Numbered from the stretch's first letter, positions 62,601-63,644 are shown. The stretch is DNA of 64,000 nt from Enoplolaimus lenunculus (GCA_030248215.1 JASANG010002898.1:149077-213076); one strand, 5' to 3'. Notes: generated by a model from the letters alone, not told the origin. Made by a program: numbers and translations.

Positions 62601-63644
62601 GTAAGTTTTTGAAGGTTGCACGTGAGAACAGGGATTTAGGAAATTGTAGCCAAAATTGCTCAAATTTTACAGAAGTTTACCTGCAATAGTCTTTTTGCGA
62701 TCATATCCAAATCCAATCGGTTTTTGAAACTGTCGAAGTGAACTTGTTCGACGAACAGAATAATGCGATCCAAGACTTGATCCGGTTGCCCGACGGTCAT
62801 AAGACATACTTTTGGGAACAGTGGGATTTCTCGAGCCCCCAATGGCTCCATATGATTGAATTGAACAGACCGATTGACGTTTCTCACGACGTGACACAAT
62901 TCGCAGATCCCACATCAAATGATGAATGAACAGTCGGATCAATATTATTGGATCAATAAGCGAAGATAATGACGTCACCAGATAGTCGAGATTTCTCGAA
63001 CTGCGAAGTATGTCGCCTTGGTTGGGTGAATTGATCTGAAACTTGTGAAGAGGCAAAATTGCAACAGCAAAAGTTATGACTTGGGCTCATATTCTCAAAT
63101 GTGCATAGCAATTATCACTGGTTAGTAATAGATTTTCAAACTCACCACAACAGTGTTGAATTCTAAGTTTGTACAGGAGTAGAGCATATCATGCGAAATA
63201 TGTGCTTAGTTTTGAGCCTTAGCGTTCACTGACTCGAAAGTTACAAGACTATCACAATCTAGTTATACGTGCTATACGCATTTGAGGATACAGGCTTTCG
63301 CATCAAATTAATAACACTATTTTTAACTGTATCTCGATCCTAAAAACAACAAAGAAAAGCAGATAAAATGTTACTTCGATGATAAGCTGTTCAACGCAAC
63401 CTTCGAGCGAATGATACCGTCTGCCGTCCGGAAGTACTAGATTCACTGGCGAAACACACGTCATCGAAATGTATACGTCATCGTTTGCGTCATAAATAAC
63501 GTCATTTGGTTGTTGTTCCAGAGAACCAGACGTGCACAATTCTGAAACATCACGTATATCTGGATTTGTCTTAAAAACGCTCTCTGTACGCCAGGATATG
63601 GTCATCGCGTAGTTCTGCGGACGAATCCTAGTGCTATCCCTCAT
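11498..63644 (-). CDS. PLCE1: Phospholipase C epsilon (PLCE1-type) gene, at least 22 exons, 3' part missing
   Basis: This entry spans the whole gene; exons follow separately. PLC epsilon hydrolyses PIP2 to IP3 and DAG at membranes, is activated by Ras/Rho/heterotrimeric G proteins, and its CDC25 domain acts as a GEF, mainly for Rap1. Recognition rests on the RasGEF block (FPEEVA, RFSEVSSWITHLII, TCWNIGNFNSA, TIPFIGTFLRDLY) and on the PH/EF block (ITYGTTLAENETVYFLSPE, LYYDNESYVGPSPENAI, AFGGKVLW). These correspond in order to vertebrate PLCE1 as I remember it. All 22 exons have GT-AG borders and compatible phases, giving 1,515 open codons from the candidate Met at 63644. X, Y, C2 and RA domains are not visible and are expected to the left of the window. 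The 5' end is uncertain: further exons may lie right of 63644. The unusual part is a FERM-like module in exons 8-12. Family identity is confident; exact borders of exons 1, 8 and 12 are less so. Confidence 0.9.
11892..12081 (+). mobile_element. Family B MITE
   Basis: Family B ends are GGCCCAATGTTACTTTAAGG with GGCGTAACAGTAGA, and the inverse GCCCCTTAAAGTAACATGGG. This copy has GCCGTAACAGTAGATAAAGC, two blocks of CCTAAG hexamers and the end AAAAGTAACATGGGC. Confidence 0.65.
12463..12586. repeat. 62-bp tandem duplication
   Basis: TCAGCCTACAGTCTCTCGGT occurs twice, followed each time by AGCCGACAAGACTATAATTA. It follows a family Q end fragment (about 12412-12455, GGGTGGGGCCCCAAAAG). Confidence 0.7.
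12634..12762 (-). CDS. PLCE1: PLCE1-like exon 21 (start of EF-hand region)
   Basis: Acceptor TTGTTTCAG, 43 codons (phase 0 to 0), donor AGA|GTAAGC. Reads VVRELRKESATIDKRILMLK then KMYLDLYYDNESYVGPSPEN. The pattern R...WL..(Q/M)Y..LY.(E/D)...(Y/E).GP(T/S)...A is the PLC epsilon segment between the PH-like and EF-hand parts. Directly continues TSGLEQ of exon 20. Confidence 0.92.
13362..13747. mobile_element. Family R MITE interrupted by a family E fragment
   Basis: Left part AGGCGCATCCAGTATCTCAA and right part GGCCACGGCCGTGGTG with GATCTGCCATTG belong to family R. Between them, from about 13436 to 13625, lies a right-truncated family E copy (TAGTGACCCAAATAAAAGGG). A nested insertion: E is younger than this R copy. 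Confidence 0.65.
14498..14660 (-). mobile_element. Family C MITE
   Basis: Reads GGGCCCATAGCCAAGG at the left and GTGAGCTGGCTACGCGCC at the right, in the reverse orientation to the copy at 618. Confidence 0.75.
15576..15653 (-). mobile_element. tRNA-headed SINE copy
   Basis: On the minus strand the 78 bp read like a tRNA gene: GGCGGGCTACGTGGCGCAGT with GGTAGAG (A box) and GAGTTCGATCCCCGC (B box), acceptor-stem halves GCGGGCT/AGCCCGC. It is followed by a repeated body (AGCTGCTTAGTAAAAGGTCT) seen at 47.7-48.2 and 51.2-51.7 kb, so it is a SINE, not a single-copy tRNA gene. The repeat extends on both sides to about 15500 and 15780. Confidence 0.7.
16048..16317 (+). mobile_element. 270-bp element with TIRs and tRNA-like core, copy 1
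   Basis: Starts TTAACCCCTTCTCACAT and ends ATGTGAGAAAGGGTTAA, perfect but for one base. Inside is CTCCTATAGCTGAGTGGTGA and GGAGTTCGAATCCTAGC, which look like RNA polymerase III A and B boxes. Flanks GCTAAAAACTTTT and GCGAAAAATTTT may be an imperfect target duplication. Confidence 0.75.
16344..16613 (+). mobile_element. 270-bp element with TIRs and tRNA-like core, copy 2
   Basis: Same length, orientation and parts as copy 1, only 26 bp further on. The stem-loop GAGTTGCCTATAGGCAACTC near the left end is perfect here. The two copies differ at a modest number of sites. Confidence 0.75.
16925..17270 (+). mobile_element. tRNA-headed SINE copy with an internal duplication
   Basis: CACATGGCACAGTGGTAGAG (A box) near 17155, then AAACATCCGCTAGCTTGAAG repeated twice 37 bp apart. 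The part before it (GAGACATGCTTGTCC, ATATATGCAATGCGCTATAT) is the SINE body seen elsewhere, in reverse order. Confidence 0.55.
17476..17632 (-). mobile_element. Family C MITE
   Basis: GGGCCCGTAGCCAAGAGG at the left, AGACGAGCTGGCAACAAGC at the right. Confidence 0.7.
18412..18564 (-). mobile_element. Family C MITE
   Basis: GGACCATTAGCCATGGGGGC to GTGAGCTTGCTACGGACC, located 120 bp left of exon 20, in the following intron. Confidence 0.7.
18684..18995 (-). CDS. PLCE1: PLCE1-like exon 20 (PLC PH-like segment)
   Basis: Acceptor TGATTTCAG, 104 codons (phase 0 to 0), donor CAG|GTAAGA. Opens QSSMNIATKLLPASS with a run of seven Gly, then GYIDLTYVKSVDRN, PGFDIETVYRRH and ITYGTTLAENETVYFLSPE, ending TTWTSGLEQ. 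The order V..G...DI.T......, then (L/I).YG......(V/L).F.(A/S)P.......(L/W).SGL matches the PH-like part of PLC epsilon. A 28-bp minisatellite starts 11 bp upstream of this acceptor. Confidence 0.93.
19006..19540. repeat. 28-bp minisatellite, about 19 copies, next to exon 20
   Basis: Unit TCAATGGATGCGTTTCTGAT followed by AATCTTAC, with a handful of single-base variants shared between units. The array begins 11 bp upstream of the exon 20 acceptor on the gene strand, so it occupies the branch-point and pyrimidine-tract zone. Confidence 0.9.
19768..20108. mobile_element. Family C element split by a second family C element
   Basis: Outer copy: GTCTAGCCTGTAGCTAGAGG to about 19868 and again from about 20031 to CAAGATGG...GGGCC. 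Inner copy, opposite orientation: GTAGCCAGCACACCTTGC to CCCTTGGCTATATATAGGC (about 19869-20030). Confidence 0.65.
20704..20919 (+). mobile_element. Family D MITE
   Basis: CTGTATTCTGAAATGTGTGT at the left, CTACATGCATTTGAGAATAT at the right, about 216 bp. Confidence 0.75.
21505..21970 (-). CDS. PLCE1: PLCE1-like exon 19 (linker before the PH-like segment)
   Basis: Acceptor CTATGACAG, one base, then 155 codons, donor GAA|GTAAGT. Reads DFVQIDTNSPRYKGPFTQRR, RSLDNLFAKLPRNN and later a Ser/Gly/Asn-rich part, ending PGVCLIKTVE. The open frame extends further upstream (to about 22029), but a stop and the required phase put the acceptor at the CAG before 21970. Mostly linker-like; the last residues should be the first strand of the PH-like segment. 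Confidence 0.8.
22352..22465. repeat. CpG-rich palindromic segment related to family M
   Basis: Contains GGTATCGTACGTCAGTAG and TTCGCGTATGATACCGCG, the same central palindrome as the family M elements, flanked by GTCCGGCGCCGCGCG. The AGGGTTGCG ends are not visible. Confidence 0.55.
22758..22895. mobile_element. Family M CpG-rich element
   Basis: Starts AGGGTTGCGCTATACTCCGT and carries GTACGGCGCCGTCCGTCA and the central GTACATGAGTAATTCGCG palindrome. The right end is degraded. Full copies: 33358-33535 and 43062-43251. Confidence 0.65.
23051..23212 (-). mobile_element. Family C MITE
   Basis: CGGACCCGCGGCTAAAGG to GTAAGTTGGCTACAGGC. Confidence 0.65.
23862..24250. mobile_element. Family M element expanded by a minisatellite
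   Basis: Left part GAATTGCGCTAAACTT, right end GAGTATAGCGCCACCC, and the central palindrome GGTATCGCACGTACATTATT as in other family M copies. About 200 bp are a tandem array (next entry). Open frames across it with repeated SASPSVTVRH-type peptides are artefacts of the array. Confidence 0.65.
23919..24125. repeat. 39-bp CpG-rich minisatellite, about 5 copies
   Basis: Unit CATCCGTCACAGTGCGTCAC with TGTACGTCGTCTGCGTCAC. Shorter CGTCAC words inside the unit suggest that it grew from a smaller repeat of the element itself. Confidence 0.8.
24251..25612. other. Intron, no feature recognised
   Basis: Ordinary AT-rich intron sequence. Near 25255-25500 there is a Gln-less, CTTGCAGCTGCAACTTGCAC-type run of related words (TTGCAGCTGCAA), which may be an old foldback element, but ends are unclear. 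Confidence 0.4.
25613..26237 (-). repeat. Family F repeat, second copy (inverted)
   Basis: Reverse-complement match to 8450-9064: TTCAGTACAGGAGTATTTTA, CCACCGGTACCCTGTGGTAC and GACCTTGCCACCATGAGCAA appear in the mirrored order. The pair is separated by 16.5 kb. Confidence 0.7.
26487..26706. mobile_element. Family G foldback
   Basis: CACTGCAAAAAATGATGAGT and ACTCATTATTTTTTGCAGTG are ends of two arms that pair over nearly the full 220 bp. Each arm repeats GAGTCGAATTTGACT-like words. Flanked by TA on both sides (AATA before, TACA after). Confidence 0.8.
27371..27510 (+). mobile_element. tRNA-like/TIR element, partial copy
   Basis: Keeps the core AAGCTCTTATGGCTGACTGG and GTTGGGAATCCTCGCATAAA, without the terminal repeats. 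Confidence 0.5.
27753..27911 (+). mobile_element. Family C MITE
   Basis: AGGCCCGCAGATAGCTCACC to CATAGGCTACGGCCCC. Confidence 0.7.
28276..28362. repeat. TTAGGC-type hexamer array, about 14 units
   Basis: AAGCCTAAGCCTAAGCCTAC and so on, with AAGCGT variants; the reverse strand reads TTAGGC. Part of a family B-like element with poor ends (TTACAGCGTACCC to the left). Confidence 0.8.
28452..28617 (+). mobile_element. Family C MITE, diverged
   Basis: AGGCCCGTGGCCAGCGCACG to CTAACTACAAGCCCGCCC. Confidence 0.6.
28618..29048. other. Intron, no feature recognised
   Basis: AT-rich; open frames here have no splice-site pair in a suitable phase and no motif. Confidence 0.4.
29049..29240. mobile_element. 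Family S TIR element
   Basis: Left GCGACAATTCGTCGCCTGAC with AACTTGTC, right GGCGACCGAATTGTCG. The centre has AAGCATA/CCTAAG words. Confidence 0.65.
29491..31068. mobile_element. Family I foldback, large, enclosing a minisatellite
   Basis: The left arm opens TACACACAAAGTAAATTGTC and repeats AAGACATAAATGTCTTAT words to about 29705; the right arm (about 30825 on) repeats TAAGACACATTTGTCTTAT and ends AGAATGTTTTTTGTGTGC. The middle 1.1 kb holds a minisatellite and unrelated sequence, so it may be one expanded element or two neighbours. Confidence 0.5.
29935..30418. repeat. 19-20 bp minisatellite, about 25 copies
   Basis: Unit close to TTGAATTTTCCCGCCAAAA, diverging from the centre to the left. 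Frames on the minus strand with a repeated KFWREN peptide are artefacts of the repeat. Confidence 0.85.
31489..31800. mobile_element. Family P element, inverse and diverged copy
   Basis: Shares with 2181-2534, in reverse complement, TCTAGTTTAGTTTATCCGTC and ACTAACAGGTAGGGTTAAGC. The GTACTCTCTAAAA ends have decayed. Confidence 0.6.
31805..32467 (+). mobile_element. Family E MITE with an internal duplication
   Basis: From TGTACTGACCCGGATAACAG to CTTATTCGGGTCACTACAG, 663 bp against about 440 bp in other copies. The segment with CCTAATTAGAGTCCGTAAAC and GTAGCGCATAAATGACT occurs twice, so about half of the element is repeated. Confidence 0.7.
32960..33155. mobile_element. Family Q hAT-like MITE with target duplication
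   Basis: Starts CAGTGCCGGAGCAAGCAGGG and ends GGTGCTCCGGCCCTG. Flanked by AAAGTACA on the left and AAAGTACG on the right (7 of 8 equal). CAG...CTG ends with an 8-bp duplication are typical of hAT transposons. Confidence 0.75.
33358..33535. mobile_element. Family M CpG-rich element, both ends intact
   Basis: AGGGTTGCGGTATACTT and AAGTATAGCGCAACCCT form terminal inverted repeats. Inside are GTACGGCGCCGTCCGTCACC and its inverse. Much richer in CpG than the surrounding sequence. Confidence 0.75.
33536..34317. other. Intron, no feature recognised
   Basis: AT-rich sequence without shared repeats or splice-bounded open segments. Confidence 0.45.
34318..34497 (+). mobile_element. Family B MITE
   Basis: GGCCAATGTTACTTTAAGGG with GTGTAACAGTAGACTAAGTG at the left, GACGCCCTTAAAGTAACATG at the right, CCTAAG words inside. 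Confidence 0.75.
34541..34904. mobile_element. hAT-like MITE, 364 bp
   Basis: CAGGGGACAACCGGAGGT and ACCTCCGGTTGCACCCTG are terminal inverted repeats beginning with CAGGG. Both ends contain repeated CTCCGG words. The flanks (AGCTATAT, ATATAACA) show no clear 8-bp duplication. Confidence 0.6.
35015..35268 (-). CDS. PLCE1: PLCE1-like exon 18 (end of CDC25 domain, basic tail)
   Basis: Acceptor TTTCTAG, 84 codons plus two bases, donor GG|GTAAGT (phase 0 to 2). Reads KYKYHSTMINNASGAVASPE, then FSVGGILNMQKIELIQKVLE and NIFHKHS. GG(I/L)LN..K......V......F is the closing helix of RasGEF domains. A basic patch KRATKRKK and a Gly/Pro linker follow. The next exon is 13 kb away, past many repeats. Confidence 0.85.
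35321..35525 (+). mobile_element. Family B MITE just upstream of exon 18
   Basis: GGCCAATGTTACTTTAAGGG to CCCCTTAAAGTAACATGAGC. It lies 53 bp upstream of the exon 18 acceptor. A 13-bp word GATTCTGGAAAGG occurs near both sides. Confidence 0.75.
36080..36158 (-). CDS. PLCE1: PLCE1-like exon 17 (after the RasGEF P.LG motif)
   Basis: Short exon of 26 codons: acceptor ATTTTTAG, then IFVETPTMVVMPSTSHRFG, ending SLEQ before GTAAGT. The codon phase is fixed on both sides. It corresponds to the variable stretch after the FLKDL-type motif in PLC epsilon. A full consensus donor supports it. Confidence 0.85.
36838..36860. repeat. (ATCT)n microsatellite
   Basis: About five to six perfect ATCT units. Confidence 0.9.
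37037..37225 (-). CDS. PLCE1: PLCE1-like exon 16 (CDC25/RasGEF, C-terminal half)
   Basis: Acceptor AAAATTTCAG, 62 full codons, donor TC|GTGAGT. Reads SDKLRSFIMSLEEDETALLN, QSIHRALAIS and TIPFIGTFLRDLYS. IPF.G.FL.DL is the RasGEF P.LG..L.DL motif that follows the catalytic hairpin. Split Lys and Ser codons join it to exons 15 and 17. Confidence 0.93.
37633..37977. mobile_element. Long-TIR element, 345 bp, with target duplication
   Basis: CAAGAGTGGATGATC and GATCATCCACTCTTG begin inverted repeats of about 75 bp that include ACTGGGTACATTCT. Flanked on both sides by GTCTAAT (an eighth base differs). The centre has CCCCCTCTTAAACAAGGGGG-type small hairpins. Superfamily not certain; the duplication length would allow hAT. 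Confidence 0.7.
38137..39027 (+). mobile_element. Family O: tandem 150-172 bp units with a CGGACAGA tail
   Basis: Units near 38137, 38288, 38446, 38618 and 38790 share GCTAACTATTCAATTATCGG and TTTTGGAGGTTTGTAA. After them comes ATCGGTTCAGCCGTTCCTGA, then (CGGACAGA) words and a perfect hairpin CTCCGAGCTTCGCTCGGAG. Tails with this CAGACGGACAGACGGACA look are known from several invertebrate retroposons and Helitron-like elements. No coding frame. Confidence 0.6.
39251..39396 (-). CDS. PLCE1: PLCE1-like exon 15 (CDC25/RasGEF core)
   Basis: Acceptor ATTTCACAG, 48 codons plus two bases, donor AA|GTATGC. Reads VSSWITHLIISQPTRDD, LRTAQTCWNIGNFNSAAQ, ILTGI. The order W(V/I)...I...., then C...(G)NFN/NYN.... 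.(L/I)..(L/I) is the RasGEF core; NFNS is the NFN signature. Very close in spacing to vertebrate PLCE1 (SSWVTWLIL ... CCWNMGNYNAV, from memory). Confidence 0.95.
39494..39628 (+). mobile_element. Family B MITE, short
   Basis: GGCCAGTGTTACTTTAAGGG to ACGCCCCTTAGTAACATGGG, 98 bp upstream of exon 15. Confidence 0.7.
39997..40138 (+). mobile_element. Family C MITE
   Basis: GGTCCGTAGCCAGTTCACCT to TTTGCCTACGGCCC, in the short intron between exons 14 and 15. Confidence 0.7.
40225..40377 (-). CDS. PLCE1: PLCE1-like exon 14 (CDC25/RasGEF domain)
   Basis: Acceptor TATTTTTCAG, 51 codons (phase 0 to 0), donor GAA|GTGAGA. Reads LTYSEYELFYSVPALDYVRH, the RasGEF pattern QLT..E..L...V...(E/D)(L/Y), and ends VQNLLRRFSE, matching the N....RFNE segment before the RasGEF helical core. 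An open frame continues into the upstream intron but is not coding. Confidence 0.92.
40613..40808 (+). mobile_element. Family B MITE with a second element inserted at its right end
   Basis: CCCAATGTTACTTTTAGCGG to GCCATAAAGTAGCATGGGCC; two CCTAAG arrays inside. The element at 40811-41081 follows at once, and a second copy of AAGTARCATGGRCC appears beyond it. Confidence 0.75.
40811..41081 (-). mobile_element. 270-bp element with TIRs and tRNA-like core, inverse copy
   Basis: TTAACCCTTTCTCACATGAA to CAATGTGAGAAGGGGTTAA, in the opposite orientation to 16048 and 16344. It is flanked by AAGTAGCATGGGCCT and AAGTAACATGGACCT, a 15-bp direct repeat with two differences, as expected for target duplication by a LINE-driven SINE. 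Confidence 0.75.
41420..41559 (-). CDS. PLCE1: PLCE1-like exon 13 (linker and start of CDC25 domain)
   Basis: Acceptor AATTTTAG, 46 codons, donor CAG|GTAAGG (phase 1 to 0). A loose linker (QVETNCTSSGMASDTG) is followed by LHRLELERLQFMFMFPEEVA. The FPEEVA motif is the same as at the start of the vertebrate PLCE1 CDC25 domain, as I recall it. This exon joins the FERM-like exons to the CDC25 exons; its phase fits both sides, across a 9-kb intron on its 5' side. Confidence 0.85.
41560..42540. other. Intron, no feature recognised
   Basis: AT-rich. No repeat shared with other parts of the window and no splice-bounded open segment. Confidence 0.4.
42541..42702. mobile_element. Family S TIR element, diverged
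   Basis: CTGTTCGTCGCCTGAATTGT to GTTGTCCGACAACGAATTGT; central AAGCATAAT/CCTAAG words. Confidence 0.6.
43062..43251. mobile_element. Family M CpG-rich element, both ends intact
   Basis: AGGGTTGCGGTCTACTTCTC to GGCATAGCACGACCCT, with the central ACGGTATCGTACGTGAGTAA and TTCGCGAACGATCCCGC. Confidence 0.7.
43455..43621 (+). mobile_element. Family C MITE, diverged
   Basis: GGCCCGTAGTCAGTTGATTC to CTTCTGTTCACGGGCA. Confidence 0.6.
43950..44158. mobile_element. Family G foldback
   Basis: CACTGCAAAAAATGGTGAGT to ACTCACCATTTTTTGCAGTG wait-length 209 bp; both arms carry ACTACACAAACTGAGTCAA or its inverse and pair almost completely. Confidence 0.8.
44292..44484. mobile_element. Family G foldback, second of a close pair
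   Basis: CATTGTAAAAAATGGTGAGT to CACCATTATTTGCAGTG. Slightly more diverged than its neighbour 134 bp to the left, so not a recent tandem copy. Confidence 0.8.
45066..45228 (+). mobile_element. Family C MITE
   Basis: AAGCCCGTAGCCAGCTCACT to CGCTGGCTACGGGCC, good ends on both sides. Confidence 0.75.
45478..45848. mobile_element. Family N hAT-like MITE with perfect 8-bp target duplication
   Basis: CAGGGTGCGTCCGGATTC at the left, CCGGTCGCACCCTG at the right; flanked on both sides by GATTTAAC. The interior repeats GGATACCGGAACCGGATACG words. A relic of the same words lies near 46018-46065. Confidence 0.85.
46262..46331. mobile_element. Family D MITE, right end fragment
   Basis: AACTGGTGATAGGTGCTGCG and CACATTTGAAAATACG. 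Confidence 0.6.
46527..46716 (+). mobile_element. Family A MITE
   Basis: GGCCCATCTCAAGATCAGAG to CCTGTTCTTTCCATTGGCC, with TTAGGCTTAGGGTTAGG inside. Confidence 0.75.
46782..47033. mobile_element. Family H foldback
   Basis: CACTGTAATTTCCAATGAGT to ACTCACTGAAATTTACAGTG. The arms consist of AACTCAGAGTGAGTTGA words in both orientations. Confidence 0.8.
47411..47590. mobile_element. Family I foldback, partial
   Basis: TACACAAAGCAAATTGTCTT then AAGACATATATGCCTTGAAT-like words; right end unclear. A 46-bp family A end (AATATCAGGGGCGGAACG) lies directly to its left. Confidence 0.55.
47736..48158 (-). mobile_element. tRNA-headed SINE, head-to-tail dimer
   Basis: Two minus-strand tRNA-like heads (47736-47813 and 48079-48158) each with GTGGTAGA and GTTCG(A/C)TCC boxes, 343 bp apart. 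Between them lies the SINE body: CATATTGCATATGCAC, GGCAAGCATGTCTCACATGC and TTTACCATTGCGCTCACGGC. Confidence 0.7.
48295..48723 (-). mobile_element. Family E MITE with TA flanks
   Basis: CTGTAGTGACCCGAATAAGA and CTCTTATTCGGGTCACTACA with a final G. TA stands directly outside both ends, which would fit a Tc1/mariner-type target. Reverse orientation to 3851 and 31805. Confidence 0.75.
49435..49623. mobile_element. Family R MITE, diverged
   Basis: ACTGGCGGATCCAGAGACGC to CTTCTGGGTCCGCCGCT, about 189 bp. Confidence 0.55.
49624..50478. other. Intron, no supported feature
   Basis: A 99-codon open stretch on the plus strand (49894-50193) has no recognisable motif and no useful splice sites. I do not call it. 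Confidence 0.4.
50479..50595 (-). CDS. PLCE1: PLCE1-like exon 12 (FERM-like F3 lobe, end), with an alternative acceptor at 50697
   Basis: Acceptor TATGTTTCAG, then TTHSALRAMSMALWEVTQTF, GNSFLQFN and a GTACGT donor (phase 1 to 1). SALRAMSMALWE is the C-terminal helix typical of an F3 lobe and continues the WTFV strand of exon 11 directly. A second acceptor (CTCTCAG, exon start 50697) is in the same phase and would add 34 codons that overlap a family A repeat end. I prefer the shorter form because it gives an unbroken F3 fold. Confidence 0.8.
50601..50665 (-). mobile_element. Family A end fragment at the exon 12 acceptor
   Basis: On the minus strand CATGTAAAGAGATCAGGGGC and GGATCGTTTTTCGCGGACTA match the left end of family A (CATGTAAATATCAGGGGC and so on). 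It begins a few bases upstream of the preferred exon 12 acceptor and would be coding if the acceptor at 50697 is used. Confidence 0.7.
51226..51655 (-). mobile_element. tRNA-headed SINE, second dimer
   Basis: Heads at about 51226-51303 and 51585-51655, about 359 bp apart, with the same body between. The anticodon-arm region (CTGACACGCAGAAGG on the minus strand) differs from that of the copies at 15.6 and 47.7 kb, so this is a different subfamily. Confidence 0.7.
51807..51978 (-). CDS. PLCE1: PLCE1-like exon 11 (FERM-like F3 lobe, first part)
   Basis: Acceptor TTTGTTAG, 57 codons plus one base, donor GTAAAT (phase 0 to 1). Reads AHRLLCLSAASIVVLDAKSK, then LQSWRIGAGV and KVLLEFKHHCWTFV. This is the PTB-like F3 pattern (R.LG.S...V.LLD..TK, then W....) of FERM domains. 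The exon sits between two tRNA-headed SINE stretches and a family C fragment. Confidence 0.85.
52640..52789 (-). CDS. PLCE1: PLCE1-like exon 10 (FERM-like F2 lobe, end)
   Basis: Acceptor AATTTTAG, 50 codons (phase 0 to 0), donor AAA|GTAAAA. Reads MKQLYAQTCKRLAAYGSRVF then VVKEAFRRQS. The pattern Y...C..L..YG...F.VKE is the usual end of the F2 lobe in talin- and myosin-type FERM domains. Confident as coding and FERM-like. Confidence 0.85.
53281..53563 (+). mobile_element. Family C MITE with an internal duplication
   Basis: GGCTTGTGGCCAGCTCATC to CTCAGACTACGACCCC. The segment GGGCATACAAAAGTTTTCGA occurs twice, and GGCTTACAAGCAAGATTGAA also twice. Confidence 0.65.
53797..54127. repeat. 166-bp tandem duplication of a family B-like segment
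   Basis: Two copies of TTTTCTGGGGGTAAAGGAAC through TTAAGCTTATGTTTAGGC, including GGCC(C)TTGTTACTT, a family B end. The second copy differs at few sites. Confidence 0.7.
54395..54551 (-). CDS. PLCE1: PLCE1-like exon 9 (FERM-like F2 lobe, middle)
   Basis: Acceptor GTTTCCAG, 52 full codons, donor TGG|GTAATT (phase 2 to 0; the split Arg codon joins exon 8). Reads SLQNSLRYCFAYCYWGQG and KLRKLYRDLYLHSW: aromatic, helical, consistent with the middle of a FERM F2 bundle. Found from phase continuity between exons 8 and 10. Confidence 0.75.
54660..54943 (-). CDS. PLCE1: PLCE1-like exon 8 (FERM-like F2 lobe, first part)
   Basis: Ninety-four full codons plus two bases, donor AACAG|GTAATC. Reads LQDQILSGRLPCSRDEAAQL then ASIQLLIEENWP, the classic F2 opening of FERM proteins (RLPC...EAA.LA...Q). 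An Arg/Ala-rich loop follows (NNRRRAAAAPTADD), then MTLKLMVTPWEVEADP. The only acceptor that avoids an in-frame stop is a GAG, and a 27-bp minisatellite ends 17 bp away from it. The start is therefore the least certain border here; the identity of the rest is clear. Confidence 0.8.
54961..55311. repeat. 27-bp minisatellite, 13 copies, next to exon 8
   Basis: Unit TGCAACTGTATTCAGCTAAT then TTTGAAG, repeated 13 times (13 x 27 = 351 bp) with no differences that I can see. The period is a multiple of three, so both strands give long false open frames. It ends 17 bp upstream of the exon 8 acceptor on the gene strand. Confidence 0.95.
55312..55775. other. Intron, no feature recognised
   Basis: AT-rich; no repeat and no exon candidate. 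Confidence 0.4.
55776..55957 (+). mobile_element. Family A MITE
   Basis: ACGTAAAGATCAGGGGCGG to CCGTTCTATACATTGGTC, with TTAGGCCTAGG and TTAGGCTCAGGCTTAGG inside. Confidence 0.7.
56291..56541. mobile_element. Family I foldback
   Basis: CTACACTCAAAATAATATTT to AGAAATACTTTTTTGTGTGTAG; TTTCTGATATTTTAGAAA-type words in both arms. It ends 43 bp downstream of the exon 7 donor (gene strand). Confidence 0.65.
56584..56688 (-). CDS. PLCE1: PLCE1-like exon 7
   Basis: Acceptor ATGTTTCAG, 35 codons (phase 0 to 0), donor CAG|GTTCAC. Reads VILHEVESFLTCLMNTVERQ then RLIAGDYIAEAVRIQ, a helical stretch leading into the FERM-like F2 lobe of exon 8. Too short to stand out as an ORF; found from its splice sites and phase. 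Confidence 0.8.
57070..57207 (-). CDS. PLCE1: PLCE1-like exon 6 (start of the folded region before the FERM-like part)
   Basis: Acceptor AATTTTCAG, 46 codons (phase 0 to 0), donor CAG|GTACAA. Begins LTHTTTGISLNSG and continues PPEVFAFRFILLNQLRMFGR, which looks like a beta strand and helix and may belong to an F1-like lobe. I cannot name the fold from this exon alone. Confidence 0.75.
57781..58031. mobile_element. Family H foldback
   Basis: CACTGTAAATTCTTATAAGT to ACTCACTGGAATTTACAGTG, arms of GAGTTGAATC/GATTCAACTC-type words as at 46782-47033. Confidence 0.8.
58095..58268 (-). CDS. PLCE1: PLCE1-like exon 5
   Basis: Acceptor TTTATTTCAG, 58 codons in phase 0 to 0, donor AAG|GTAAAT. Reads NSSCRSSLSFFHNY, a Gln/Ser patch, QQQRRRSSTISVSF and AVNK. 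Another Ser/Arg-rich disordered stretch with a second RRRSS motif. Foldback element H lies 64 bp downstream of the donor (57781-58031). Confidence 0.75.
58872..59029 (-). CDS. PLCE1: PLCE1-like exon 4
   Basis: Acceptor TATTTCAG, 52 full codons, donor GTAAAA (phase 1 to 0). Reads DTFKLPEIVIDQRRESCLSQ and later HVPLLTPPPDLSRRSSESQ; the RRSSES stretch looks like a basophilic kinase site. Joins exon 3 through a split Val codon. No domain recognised. Confidence 0.8.
59376..59574. mobile_element. Family Q hAT-like MITE with 8-bp target duplication
   Basis: Inverse orientation to 32960-33155: GGGCCTGAGCAGCCACCCCC to TGTCTGCTCCGGCAAT. Flanked on both sides by GCTGACAG. Contains the GCTCGCTTCGCTCGCGAG palindrome. 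Confidence 0.75.
59918..60355 (-). CDS. PLCE1: PLCE1-like exon 3 (Gly/Ser-rich region)
   Basis: Acceptor TTTTTTAG, 145 full codons, donor GTAATC (phase 1 to 1). Low-complexity Gly/Ser/Ala at the start (GSGSSASVDAAGG), a Pro/Ser patch (RRPSIPRSNTLPPPK) resembling a 14-3-3 or SH3 ligand, then an acidic part (VVYEQDCCDDSSYEQL). It is more GC-rich than the surrounding intron, as expected for coding DNA. No enzyme domain; most likely a disordered regulatory segment. Confidence 0.75.
60356..62047. other. Intron between exons 2 and 3, no feature recognised
   Basis: 1.7 kb (to the next MITE) of AT-rich sequence without elements shared with the rest of the window. The phase of exons 2 and 3 agrees without a further exon. 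Confidence 0.45.
62048..62191 (+). mobile_element. Family B MITE, short and diverged
   Basis: GATTACTTTGAGGGGCGTAA with CAGTAG to CACTCAAAGTAACATGG; the hexamer array is reduced. Confidence 0.65.
62681..63035 (-). CDS. PLCE1: PLCE1-like exon 2 (Arg/Ser-rich amino-terminal region)
   Basis: Acceptor AAGTTTCAG, then INSPNQGDILRSSRNL, ending in KKTIAG with a GTAAAC donor after one base of the Gly codon (phase 0 to 1). The middle reads LYS/ARG/SER-rich (IVSRREKRQSV, SVRRTSSLRQ), typical of a disordered, phosphorylatable tail. An open frame on the opposite strand across this exon is a shadow. No known domain. Confidence 0.7.
63086..63294 (+). mobile_element. Family D MITE
   Basis: CTCATATTCTCAAATGTGCA to CTATACGCATTTGAGGATAC, between exons 1 and 2. 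Confidence 0.7.
63375..63644 (-). CDS. PLCE1: PLCE1-like exon 1 of those seen (amino-terminal region)
   Basis: Ninety codons, starting at a candidate Met (MRDSTRIRPQNYA) and ending in CVEQLIIE before a GTAACA donor (phase 0). The frame stays open a little upstream of this Met, so the true border may be an acceptor (CAG near 63653) rather than a start codon. Acidic stretch DVIYDANDDVYIS; no domain recognised. The link to exon 2 is phase-compatible. Confidence 0.6.
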